Assembly (NCBI GenBank): GCA_025963725.1
Contig: JAOQAE010000002.1
Location: 881,221 to 945,220 of the forward strand
Reading direction: 5' to 3'
From: Bacteroidota bacterium
GTDB lineage: Bacteria > Bacteroidota > Bacteroidia > 2-12-FULL-35-15
Length of the DNA stretch: 64,000 nucleotides
Positions 26,573 through 34,589 of the stretch are shown here, piece after piece. The stretch's first letter is position 1, and each line of letters begins with the position of its first letter. The notes below the pieces were generated by a model. It was not told the origin of the DNA, made no database searches, and saw only the letters and a program-made list of their open reading frames with translations. The position numbers and the translations under genes were made by a program.

Positions 26573-27577
26573 ATGAAACATCTATATCTTTCCTTCTTTA
26601 TCATTTTTACTATTGCTGTGAAGGCTCAAATCAATCTTGTACCGAACTTTTCTTTTGAGCAAAACGATACTTGTCCGAGCAATATTGACCAAATACAATT
26701 TGCAACTGGTTGGAGTAAGTACAGTATTTCGACATCTACTCCAGATTATTATAATGCTTGCGCTCCTGCGACTGGCTTTGGTGTTCCTAAAAATATTGCA
26801 GGAAATCAGTCAGCTCACAGAAATTGCTCTGCTTATGCGGGACTTTTAACATGGGGAGCTTCTGGAAATGACAGAGAGCATATTGGAATTCAATTAACTA
26901 TGCCATTAGTAATTGGACAGAAATATTTTCTTTCTTTCTATACGGTTATGGGCGAAGATTATTATTTAGGTAATCAGTTTGGATTGCCTTCAAATAATAT
27001 AGGTTTGCGATTATCAACTGTGCCATTTAATACCAGTCAACCTGCTCCAATAGATAATTTTGCACATTTATATTCATCATCAATACTAGGCGATTCTATA
27101 AACTGGCAGCGCATATCTGGAAGTATCATAGCCGATTCCGCCTACGAATATGTTATTCTGGGTAATTTTTTTGATGATGCGAACACTGACACCATGCAGT
27201 ATTCTTGTGGCTGGTGTTTCAACTCTGAGAGCTATTATTTTATTGATGATATATGTGTTAGTTCTGATTCATTGCTTGCTAATGGAGGTATTGATGCATT
27301 ATCCTGTACTACTTCTGTGAATGAGGTCACTTCTGACAATGAAATTTCTGTATTTCCAAATCCAGCTAATAATCAGGTAACAATTTCATTACGCAGTAAT
27401 GTGAACGATGAAATTATCTTGATGGATATGTATGGGAAGGTCTGTTATACTGAAAACATTAACAACAAAAGCTTTACAATGCTTGACCTTACTTCTTATT
27501 CCTCGGGAATATACTTTCTTAAAATAATCAATCTAAAAGAAAAAAAATCAACAAGTAAAAAAATAATTAAACTCTAA
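26573..27577 (+). CDS. T9SS type A sorting domain protein, AT-rich gene
   Basis: A 334-aa secreted protein. The signal peptide is MKHLYLSFFIIFTIAVKAQ. The body has the pattern NLVPNFSFEQNDTCPSN, TPDYYNACAP, GNQSAHRNCSAYAGL, DREHIGIQL and LVIGQKYFLSFYTVMGED, a jelly-roll-like module also seen at the N-terminus of many Bacteroidota surface proteins. It ends in a type A T9SS sorting domain (VFPNPANNQVTISL, MDMYGKV, YSSGIYFLKI). Sampled rows have about 35-37 percent G+C against roughly half in the neighbours, suggesting a different history. The next gene starts 9 bp after its stop. Confidence 0.82.
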   Translation: MKHLYLSFFIIFTIAVKAQINLVPNFSFEQNDTCPSNIDQIQFATGWSKYSISTSTPDYYNACAPATGFGVPKNIAGNQSAHRNCSAYAGLLTWGASGNDREHIGIQLTMPLVIGQKYFLSFYTVMGEDYYLGNQFGLPSNNIGLRLSTVPFNTSQPAPIDNFAHLYSSSILGDSINWQRISGSIIADSAYEYVILGNFFDDANTDTMQYSCGWCFNSESYYFIDDICVSSDSLLANGGIDALSCTTSVNEVTSDNEISVFPNPANNQVTISLRSNVNDEIILMDMYGKVCYTENINNKSFTMLDLTSYSSGIYFLKIINLKEKKSTSKKIIKL

Positions 27578-27586
27578 AATAACAAA

Positions 27587-30397
27587 ATGAACAAAAAACT
27601 ATTCTTATTGATAGTAACAACGTGTTTGCTGATGACCTCATTTGTCGAAGCTCAGGTAACAATCGCGACTAATGTGGCTCCTGCTTTTGGAACTCAATTT
27701 GTTGGATGGGGAAGTGGAACACCCAAACCTCTTGACATTAAAAATAACTTTGCCGCTCAGGACATTAACTTCTTCACCAATCTCACAGGCACAAGCGGTT
27801 CATCTGTTCAGCGTATGGTAATAAAGAACACTACTGGTTTCGTAGGTATAAACACTCCCGCCCCCAACCAGCTATTAACCCTTAACGCCGGAAACCTCAA
27901 CCTCCAAACCGCAACAACAGGCTATATGATCAATAATGTAATGACTATGTGGCGCGGTTCTACCGGGAATATCACTAATATTTTTGTCGGCGCAAATTCG
28001 GGAACGGCCAATACGAGCGGCCTTCGCAATACGTTTATGGGAAGCAATTCGGGCGCTGCCAATACAAGCGCTCCCGATAATACATTCATAGGCTTTAATA
28101 CTGGCTTAAATAACACTGGTAACGGCCGCGACAACGTATTTATTGGCAGCATGGCCGGACAATCAAACACAACCGGCAGGCAAAACACATTTGTAGGCTA
28201 CCAGGCGGGCTTCAACAATGTAACCATTACGCCCTTTACAGGGGAAATGAACACATTCATTGGGAATACATCCGGCCGCTTGAACAGAACAGGCGCAAAC
28301 AATACCTTTTTGGGAGATCAGAGCGGGCCTAATAACAGAACAGGGAGTAATAATGTTTTTCTGGGCCGAAGTGCAGGAAAGAAAAACACCACAGGAAGTA
28401 ACAATACAATTATTGGCACCGGCGCCGATGTAAGCGATTCAGTTTTCACCAACGCCTGCGCTATAGGTGCCCAGGCTATTGTTACGGGAACCAACAGGAT
28501 GATATTGGGAAATAACCGCGTATTCGTTGGTATTGGAATGTCGGGGGATACTTTGCTTCCTCCGCAAAACTGCCTGGAGATCAGGGCGCACCCTCTTGGT
28601 TCTGTAACGCCTATACCGAATGCGAGCGGATTGCGCTTCCGGCAATTGACAGCTGCCTCACCAGCCGGTCCGGCTGCCACAAAATACCTTACCGTAGATG
28701 CTAATGGCGATGTAGTGCTGGATACGTTAATCACTTCCGGCGGCACGCTTACCGATGCCAATAACGGCCTTAGCGTGAATGGCACTACCGTTGAGCTTGG
28801 GAACAAATGCGGCTTTACCAATGCAAAGCTTTTAAGCAACAGGGAAATACCGATGAACAATTTCAATTTATATTTTACGGGACAATCCGCATCACCGGTC
28901 CCTGTAACAAGCAATGTGATCGGGCTTGGCTATGCCTGCGGCGTTGTAATGCCTGCGAAGTTTAATACACTGCAGGCTGCTCCTTCACCGGTTGGCGTAA
29001 GCACAATTGCAGGGAGCTTTCTCAACCAGGATATTGCCAATACAACAAGCCTGAAATTTACAGGAGTGAAAGGCGAAGCCAATGGCATCCAGACGGTTAC
29101 AAAGAACACGAACGTTGGCGGGTATTTCACGGCTTCTAATTCTGATGACACAAGAGGCATTGTAGCGGAACTGCTCCCTTCGGCTCAAAATACAACAACT
29201 GCTATAGGAGCGGAAATAAACATTTCAGCAGGTTCCTCCACGAATGTTGGCATAAGCACCTTTGTTACCGGCACTACCTCTACGGGAACAAACACGGGAG
29301 TATCTTCAAATGTGAGCGGGGCAAGGAGTAACAAGGGCGGGCAGTTTATCAGCACTGCTGCAAATACACTGGGGCCAAACACAGGCATTACAGGCACGGC
29401 AGGCAGCTCTTCAACTGTAAATGTAGGTGGTGATTTTAACGTTACTGTAGCTGCTTCCGGTGCCAGCGGCGCTAATATAGCCGTAAGGGGAAACGGAGGC
29501 TTATTGCCTGCGGGAAGCTTATTACCGGCGAATGTGGTTGTAGGGATCTATGGCAGCGCAGAGAATCCTAATTCCAGCTCCTTACCGGGCTATGCCGGCT
29601 ATTTCGACGGAAATGTTTTTATCAACGGCCCCCTCAACGGTGGTGCAGGCTATCCGCTTGCTTCCGACGCCCAGTTCAAAACAAACATTGACAGTATCCA
29701 CAATGTAAAAGCACTACTAAACCAGCTGAAGCCAAGGTCTTTTTTCTTTGATACAACGAATGCTTTTGGATTGAAATTCAGCAATCAAAAACAATACGGA
29801 TTCATTGCGCAGGATGTTGAAACAGTAATGCCTGAATTAGTAGCCAGTTCAACAAAACCCGCAATGATAGATTCTTCAGGGAATGTAGTCAAGGCTGCCG
29901 TAACCTACAAAACCCTTAACTACAACGCCTTCATTGCAATCTTAATGAAAGGCATGCAGGAACAGCAATCAACGATCGACAGCCTGCAAAACAACAATAA
30001 CGCACAGGATTCCATCAACAATTCCCTGCAAAGCCAGCTGAATACGCTCGCCGGTATGATCAACTCCTGCTGCTACAACCACCAGGCTCAATCCGCCATT
30101 CCCACCTCCGGCACCGATGTGGAGCTGCAGGACAGCCAGAGTATCGTGTTAGACCAGAATGTGCCTAATCCCTTCGCGGAGCAGACCACCATCAGCTATT
30201 TCCTGCCCGAAACCGTTGTGAAAGCACAAATGCTGTTTTACAATGCCCAAGGGAAGCTGATCCAGTCGGTGGAGCTGAAAGAAAAAGGCAAAGGCCGCCT
30301 GAATGTGTTTGCCGGCGACCTGAGCAACGGCATCTATACGTATACCCTCGTGGTTGACGGCCGGATTTTTGAAACCCGTAAAATGCTGAAACAATAA
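27587..30397 (+). CDS. T9SS-exported fibre with YadA-like head repeats and S74 chaperone domain
   Basis: A 936-aa surface fibre candidate. The signal peptide ends FVEAQ. Residues about 110-300 hold repeats of the form NTFIGxxAGxxNTTG, as in trimeric autotransporter head domains. A Thr/Ser/Gly-rich shaft follows. At about 695-760 is a peptidase S74 (endosialidase-type) intramolecular chaperone domain, with SDAQFKTNI containing the Ser and Lys of the self-cleavage dyad and QYGFIAQDVETVMPELV. A coiled coil comes next (MQEQQSTIDSLQNNNNAQDS). The C-terminus (NVPNPFAEQTTISYFL, LSNGIYTYTLVV) is a type A T9SS sorting domain. S74 domains normally sit at the very C-terminus and trimerise phage tail fibres; here a secretion tag lies beyond it. 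Confidence 0.85.
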   Translation: MNKKLFLLIVTTCLLMTSFVEAQVTIATNVAPAFGTQFVGWGSGTPKPLDIKNNFAAQDINFFTNLTGTSGSSVQRMVIKNTTGFVGINTPAPNQLLTLNAGNLNLQTATTGYMINNVMTMWRGSTGNITNIFVGANSGTANTSGLRNTFMGSNSGAANTSAPDNTFIGFNTGLNNTGNGRDNVFIGSMAGQSNTTGRQNTFVGYQAGFNNVTITPFTGEMNTFIGNTSGRLNRTGANNTFLGDQSGPNNRTGSNNVFLGRSAGKKNTTGSNNTIIGTGADVSDSVFTNACAIGAQAIVTGTNRMILGNNRVFVGIGMSGDTLLPPQNCLEIRAHPLGSVTPIPNASGLRFRQLTAASPAGPAATKYLTVDANGDVVLDTLITSGGTLTDANNGLSVNGTTVELGNKCGFTNAKLLSNREIPMNNFNLYFTGQSASPVPVTSNVIGLGYACGVVMPAKFNTLQAAPSPVGVSTIAGSFLNQDIANTTSLKFTGVKGEANGIQTVTKNTNVGGYFTASNSDDTRGIVAELLPSAQNTTTAIGAEINISAGSSTNVGISTFVTGTTSTGTNTGVSSNVSGARSNKGGQFISTAANTLGPNTGITGTAGSSSTVNVGGDFNVTVAASGASGANIAVRGNGGLLPAGSLLPANVVVGIYGSAENPNSSSLPGYAGYFDGNVFINGPLNGGAGYPLASDAQFKTNIDSIHNVKALLNQLKPRSFFFDTTNAFGLKFSNQKQYGFIAQDVETVMPELVASSTKPAMIDSSGNVVKAAVTYKTLNYNAFIAILMKGMQEQQSTIDSLQNNNNAQDSINNSLQSQLNTLAGMINSCCYNHQAQSAIPTSGTDVELQDSQSIVLDQNVPNPFAEQTTISYFLPETVVKAQMLFYNAQGKLIQSVELKEKGKGRLNVFAGDLSNGIYTYTLVVDGRIFETRKMLKQ

Positions 30398-30546
30398 GCC
30401 GGAATTACCCTTAAAAAACTTCTTAACCCTGAATTGATGCTGGGATACAAGCTATAAAAAGTTATCAACAAGCCTTGTTTTAGCGATTTTTTTTGTAAAC
30501 ATTTGCCAATAGGATATTTAAAACGACTAACTATACTATTATCACG

Positions 30547-30921
30547 ATGGAAGAAGGATTTGAAAAAAATGGTTCAGACAGGGAAGAGATCTTCTCTAAA
30601 TCTGTAAGAGCAGGGAAAAGAACATATTTCTTTGATGTGAAAAGCACAAAGGGAAATGATTACTACTTAACGATAACCGAAAGCAAGAAACGGTTCGGCG
30701 ATGATGGTAAATTCTTTTATGAGAAGCACAAGCTGTTCCTGTACAAGGAAGATTTCGAAAAATTTGCCGAAGGCCTCAACGAAGCCGTAGCGCACATCAA
30801 ATCGATCTCTCCCGTTGTTGAGAACACATCCTCTTCCGATTATTCCTCCGATTCTTCCATTTCTTCCTCACCGTCAGACAACAAATTCTCTGATGTGAAT
30901 TTCGAAGACCTGGACAAATAG
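30547..30921 (+). CDS. PUR family DNA/RNA-binding protein (DUF3276)
   Basis: A 124-aa cytoplasmic nucleic-acid-binding protein. The PUR-like repeat is seen as IFSKSVRAGKRTYFFDVKS, NDYYLTITESKKRF and FYEKHKLFLYKEDFEKFAEGL, a beta-sheet/helix fold like the Pur-alpha half-repeat. The C-terminus is Ser/Asp-rich and disordered (SSDYSSDSSISSSPSDN). Homologues occur across Bacteroidota and Spirochaetes; the cellular role is unclear. It has its own terminator. Confidence 0.93.
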   Translation: MEEGFEKNGSDREEIFSKSVRAGKRTYFFDVKSTKGNDYYLTITESKKRFGDDGKFFYEKHKLFLYKEDFEKFAEGLNEAVAHIKSISPVVENTSSSDYSSDSSISSSPSDNKFSDVNFEDLDK

Positions 30922-30940
30922 GCCAATTCATTTTTTAAAG

Positions 30941-30972
30941 ATCCCGCTTCCTTACCGTGGCGGGATTTTTTT
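30941..30972 (+). terminator. Terminator of the PUR-family gene
   Basis: ATCCCGC (30941-30947) pairs with GCGGGAT (30960-30966) and is followed by a run of T. It lies 20 bp after the stop. Confidence 0.88.
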
Positions 30973-30997
30973 ATGTACCTCATTAATCATTCACACC

Positions 30998-31240
30998 ATG
31001 AACATCAACGACTGGATCGGATTTATCGGCGTCACCATCTTATTGCTCGCTTTTTTACTGAACCTGCGCGGCAGGCTTTCGCAGAATGACCTCCCTTATA
31101 TACTCATGAATGTGATCGGGGCTGGGCTGGCCGGGTTAGCATCCGTGCTCATCCATTACATTCCCTTTGTGATCCTCGAAGGGGCATGGACGCTGGTGTC
31201 GCTCGCTGCCCTCGTAAAACATTTCCGCGCCGCTAAATAA
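30998..31240 (+). CDS. CBU_0592-like small membrane protein
   Basis: An 80-aa protein with two or three transmembrane segments: DWIGFIGVTILLLAFLLNL, then LMNVIGAGLAGLASVLIHY, then FVILEGAWTLVSLAALV. The pattern resembles the CBU_0592 family of small membrane proteins of unknown function. It is monocistronic between two terminators. Confidence 0.8.
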   Translation: MNINDWIGFIGVTILLLAFLLNLRGRLSQNDLPYILMNVIGAGLAGLASVLIHYIPFVILEGAWTLVSLAALVKHFRAAK

Positions 31241-31241
31241 A

Positions 31242-31272
31242 AAATGCCCTGCGGATCAACCACAGGGCATTT
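31242..31272. terminator. Bidirectional terminator between convergent genes
   Basis: A 10-bp stem AAATGCCCTG/CAGGGCATTT with A-rich and T-rich flanks serves the small membrane protein gene (plus) and the Ig-repeat gene (minus). Confidence 0.85.
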
Positions 31273-31290
31273 CAAAATAGCTTCCGCTTT

Positions 31291-34200
31291 TTACTGCTTC
31301 ATAATAGTGGCCTTCTGCCTTTTCTCGCCAACATTGTTCACTGCAGTAACCATCACGGTATTGGATCCCATAACAAGCGTCAGGGGAATGGTCAGCATTT
31401 TGGTTCCTGCATCAAAGCTGAACCCTGTCATGTCGGCACCGTTGATCTTCACATTGATCGCGCTGGCTCCTGCCACATGCTCTACCTTCATTACCACCGC
31501 AAACGAAGCGCTGCTGGTAGTAAATGGCGTTGAAGCGGGATTCACAGGCGTGATCACCGGGGCTTCCGTTTCCGTGCCCGTTGTTCCTCCCGCTCCGGGA
31601 AGGCTGATCGAGCCGGCACCGCCCGGCCTGCCAAGGCTGATGGTTGTGTCCGGGTTGGTGTTCGTCACCGCCTCCGCAGCCTTTGTATAGTTGATCGTCG
31701 CTGTCTTGCTGTCGGTCCCCGCAGTATTGGTCGCCGTGATCATAATGCTGTTGTTGCCCGGGATCAGGCTGGCCGTGAAGCTGATCTTCTTTGTGAGCGC
31801 CATAAATGTAAACCCTGTTACCGGGCTGCCATTCACTTTTACACTCAGCTGGCTTGCGTTAAGCACATTGGTTGCCTTTGCGGTGATGGCAAATGTGGGC
31901 ACAGCGGATGAAGCGCTTCCCGAAGCCGGCGTAATAAAACTTACCACAGGAGGCAGCACCTGCACCGTATAATTAATTACCTGCGTTTTTGAATCGCTTC
32001 CGCCTGCATTTGCCGCGGTTATCGTGATGGTATTGGAGCCCGGAATGAGGCTCGCCGTCATAGAAAGCTGGTGCGTGGCTGCATTGAATGTGAATGCACT
32101 GGTTGCAGCGCCGTTGAGGCTTACCGTTATCTGGCTGGCTGCAGTTACGTTCATCACAGTTGCGTTAAGCGCTGCCGATGCCGATGTTGCTGCGAAGGGG
32201 CTCGCATTCGGAGTGGTGATAGTGATCACAGGCGCAGGACTTACCGCAGGCTGTGTATAAATGATGGTTTCCGTTTTCGAATCGCTGCCGCTCACATTTG
32301 TTGCGGAAACAACAACAGTGTTCGCGCCCTGCACGAGGTTCACACTGAATGTGAGCTGATGTGACGACAGGTTGTAATTCAATGCGCTGGCCGGAATTGG
32401 CCCGCCGTTGAGCAGCACGGAGATCTGGCTTGCCGCGGTAATGTTCATCACCATAGCATTCACCGTAGCGGAAGATGCGGTTGTATTAAATGGGTTCGCA
32501 GCCGGATTCGTAATGCTTACAACCGGTGCAGGGCTTTGCTGAACAGGCTCGGTGTAAATGATCGTTTCCGTTTTTGAATCGCTGCCGCTTACATTCGTAG
32601 CGGAAACAACAATTGTATTGGCTCCCTGGATCAACGGAACATTGAACGTAAGCTGGTGGCTTGCCGTGTTGTAATGCAGCCTGCTGGCAGGAACAGGGCC
32701 GTTGTTCAGCGTTACCTGGATCTGTCCGGCAGCAGTAATGTTCTGAACGTTAGCTGTAATTCCCGCAGAGCTCATGGTGGTGCTGAACGGATTTGCCGAA
32801 GGGCTCGTGATCGTTACTACAGGAGCCGGCACAGACTGTGCTGCTTCCTGCTTGTAGATCAGCGTGGCCGTTTTTGAATCATTTCCGGCACCGTTGGAAG
32901 CGCTTACAAGCACAGTGTTCGCTCCGGGGATCAGGCTTAGGTTCATGTTGAACACATGCGAGGATGCGCTGTAGCTGAACCCGCTGAAAGGCGCGCCGTT
33001 AACAGTCACCTGCACCTGGCTTCTTGCCGTAATGTTCGAAACGGTTCCGCTTACGGTAGCGCCCGGCGCTGTTGTTGTGTACGGACTTGCCACCGGCGAC
33101 GTGAATGTTACAACAGGCGGCATCTCAGGTGCCGGCGTTGCCACAGGCTGGCTGTAAACCACCGTTGTGTTTGCATTCACGCTTCCCGCTGCGTTTGTTG
33201 CGGTAACAACAAATGTATTCGCGCCGCTTTCAAGCGTTGCCGGATAGTTGAACTCATGTGTTCCTGAATTATAGCTGAAGCCATTCACCCGCAGCCCGTT
33301 CTGGGTCATCCTGATATCGTTCACAGAGCTGATATTGCTCACCGTTCCCGAAATTGTTTGCATCGCGGAAGAGGTAGTGAACGGACTGGAAGAAGGATTT
33401 GTAAATGAAATTGCCGGCGCTGCCGCTGCAGGAGCAGTATAATTGCTCCCCGTTGTATTTGTTGTTGTTGTATTGCCTGTGCTGCCGGAGCCGTGGCCAC
33501 CGCGGCCGAAGCTGAACTTCAGGTAGAACGAAGTATAATGATACATGTCGTTATTACCCGTCGGCGAATTGTTGCCCGACCAGCGCTGCCCGTCGAGCAC
33601 ATCATGAAAGGCCCAGGTCATCTTGTGCTCCAGCCCTATCGAAAATCCTTTCACCACCTCAAAGCCCAAACCTACTCCCAGTGACGGCATGAATTTCCAG
33701 CGCGGGCTCGTGTTGCCGTCGGCAAGTGTTTCATAGCTTCCGTCCCTGATGCCCTTAAGCTGTGAAAGCACTTCGGAATTGCTTGCCGTGCCGTTCGTGT
33801 CGATCATGTTCGCATAGTCGTAGCGCTGGTTGTTGTCGTCGAGCTGGTTGGTCCTCGCAACAGCTTTCACAAGCCCCGCACCTCCGAAAATATAAGGATA
33901 GAGATTGGTGCGCTGGCGGATCCTGTTGCTGCCGAGCAGCACCTCCACCGACACTTCATCGATGTGTGTTTTGTAGTTCTGGTATACATACGTATCGTGG
34001 TGATAATAATCGAGCAGCGAATCGGAATCGCCGTTGAGCACATGGTTGTTCGCAATGCCATACGACTTTTTCGAATCCTGCCCGTATGTATTTGCATTCA
34101 GGTAGCGGAACCTCCATCCCCAGAGCAGCGGGCTGGTATTGTTCATGCAATAGGTTTGTCCGAATGTAAGGCCCAGCCCAAGCCCGAGCTTCTCCCTTTT

Positions 34201-34323
34201 CACATCGCTCTTCAGCCATGCAGCGCCGCCGTTAAAGCCAAGCTCAAAAGGATGCGCCGTTTGAGACGTTGCAGCATTCAATAGAAAAATAAAAATGATT
34301 AGTGTGGTAACGATCTGTTTCAT
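31291..34323 (-). CDS. Predicted outer-membrane barrel protein with seven Ig-like repeats
   Basis: A 1010-aa exported protein. The signal peptide ends LLNAATSQ. Residues about 20-275 alternate short hydrophobic strands and polar loops (FELGFNGGAAWL, PYIFGGAGLVKAV, FMPSLGVGLGFEV, SFYLKFSFGRG), as in an 8-stranded outer-membrane barrel. A Gly/Thr linker leads to seven repeats of about 90-100 residues with the pattern SPF(T/S)TT...N(I/V)TAASQIxVxLNG...H(Q/V)L...LIPGANTIxVSATNxxGSDSKT. These are Ig-like domains. Repeats 3 and 4 are nearly identical. There is no T9SS tag, so the repeats probably face the periplasm, or the outside if the topology is inverted. It is the last gene of the surface locus and is separated from the OmpA gene by a palindromic spacer. 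Confidence 0.78.
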   Translation of the reverse strand: MKQIVTTLIIFIFLLNAATSQTAHPFELGFNGGAAWLKSDVKREKLGLGLGLTFGQTYCMNNTSPLLWGWRFRYLNANTYGQDSKKSYGIANNHVLNGDSDSLLDYYHHDTYVYQNYKTHIDEVSVEVLLGSNRIRQRTNLYPYIFGGAGLVKAVARTNQLDDNNQRYDYANMIDTNGTASNSEVLSQLKGIRDGSYETLADGNTSPRWKFMPSLGVGLGFEVVKGFSIGLEHKMTWAFHDVLDGQRWSGNNSPTGNNDMYHYTSFYLKFSFGRGGHGSGSTGNTTTTNTTGSNYTAPAAAAPAISFTNPSSSPFTTSSAMQTISGTVSNISSVNDIRMTQNGLRVNGFSYNSGTHEFNYPATLESGANTFVVTATNAAGSVNANTTVVYSQPVATPAPEMPPVVTFTSPVASPYTTTAPGATVSGTVSNITARSQVQVTVNGAPFSGFSYSASSHVFNMNLSLIPGANTVLVSASNGAGNDSKTATLIYKQEAAQSVPAPVVTITSPSANPFSTTMSSAGITANVQNITAAGQIQVTLNNGPVPASRLHYNTASHQLTFNVPLIQGANTIVVSATNVSGSDSKTETIIYTEPVQQSPAPVVSITNPAANPFNTTASSATVNAMVMNITAASQISVLLNGGPIPASALNYNLSSHQLTFSVNLVQGANTVVVSATNVSGSDSKTETIIYTQPAVSPAPVITITTPNASPFAATSASAALNATVMNVTAASQITVSLNGAATSAFTFNAATHQLSMTASLIPGSNTITITAANAGGSDSKTQVINYTVQVLPPVVSFITPASGSASSAVPTFAITAKATNVLNASQLSVKVNGSPVTGFTFMALTKKISFTASLIPGNNSIMITATNTAGTDSKTATINYTKAAEAVTNTNPDTTISLGRPGGAGSISLPGAGGTTGTETEAPVITPVNPASTPFTTSSASFAVVMKVEHVAGASAINVKINGADMTGFSFDAGTKMLTIPLTLVMGSNTVMVTAVNNVGEKRQKATIMKQ

Positions 34324-34589
34324 ATACTTTTATTTTTTTCGGGCTCTTGCATTTTTTATGCCGTAATTCAAAGAGCCAAAAAAGCCGAATTACAATCCGG
34401 CCTTTTTTATTTATTCTCATTAGTTAATGACTTAGCTTTATTGTAGAAAAATGTTGTACCCCGATGTCAGTTCGAGTTTTCGCCATTTCCGGCGAAAGTA
34501 TCGAGAACTGGTCCACTTCTCGATACGCTTCGCACTCGAAGTGACACAGTTGCTGTGTAAAACTATAAAACAACATTTTTCAATACAAT
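34324..34589. repeat. Nested palindromic spacer
   Basis: Two parts. Near 34342-34401 are GGCTCTT/AAGAGCC and a GCCG/CGGC hairpin between A and T runs that can terminate transcription on the minus strand. From 34440 to 34589 is a nested inverted repeat: the outer arms AAAAATGTTGT/ACAACATTTTT enclose GTCAGTTCGAGT/ACTCGAAGTGAC, which encloses TTTCGCC/GGCGAAA and two copies of a TCTCGATA/TATCGAGA-like arm. No ORF is supported. Confidence 0.75.
34384..34408 (-). terminator. Putative terminator of the surface operon
   Basis: GCCG/CGGC stem with a 10-nt loop, flanked by AAAAAA and TTTTTT. It lies about 180 bp past the OmpA-family stop in the minus direction. Confidence 0.5.
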
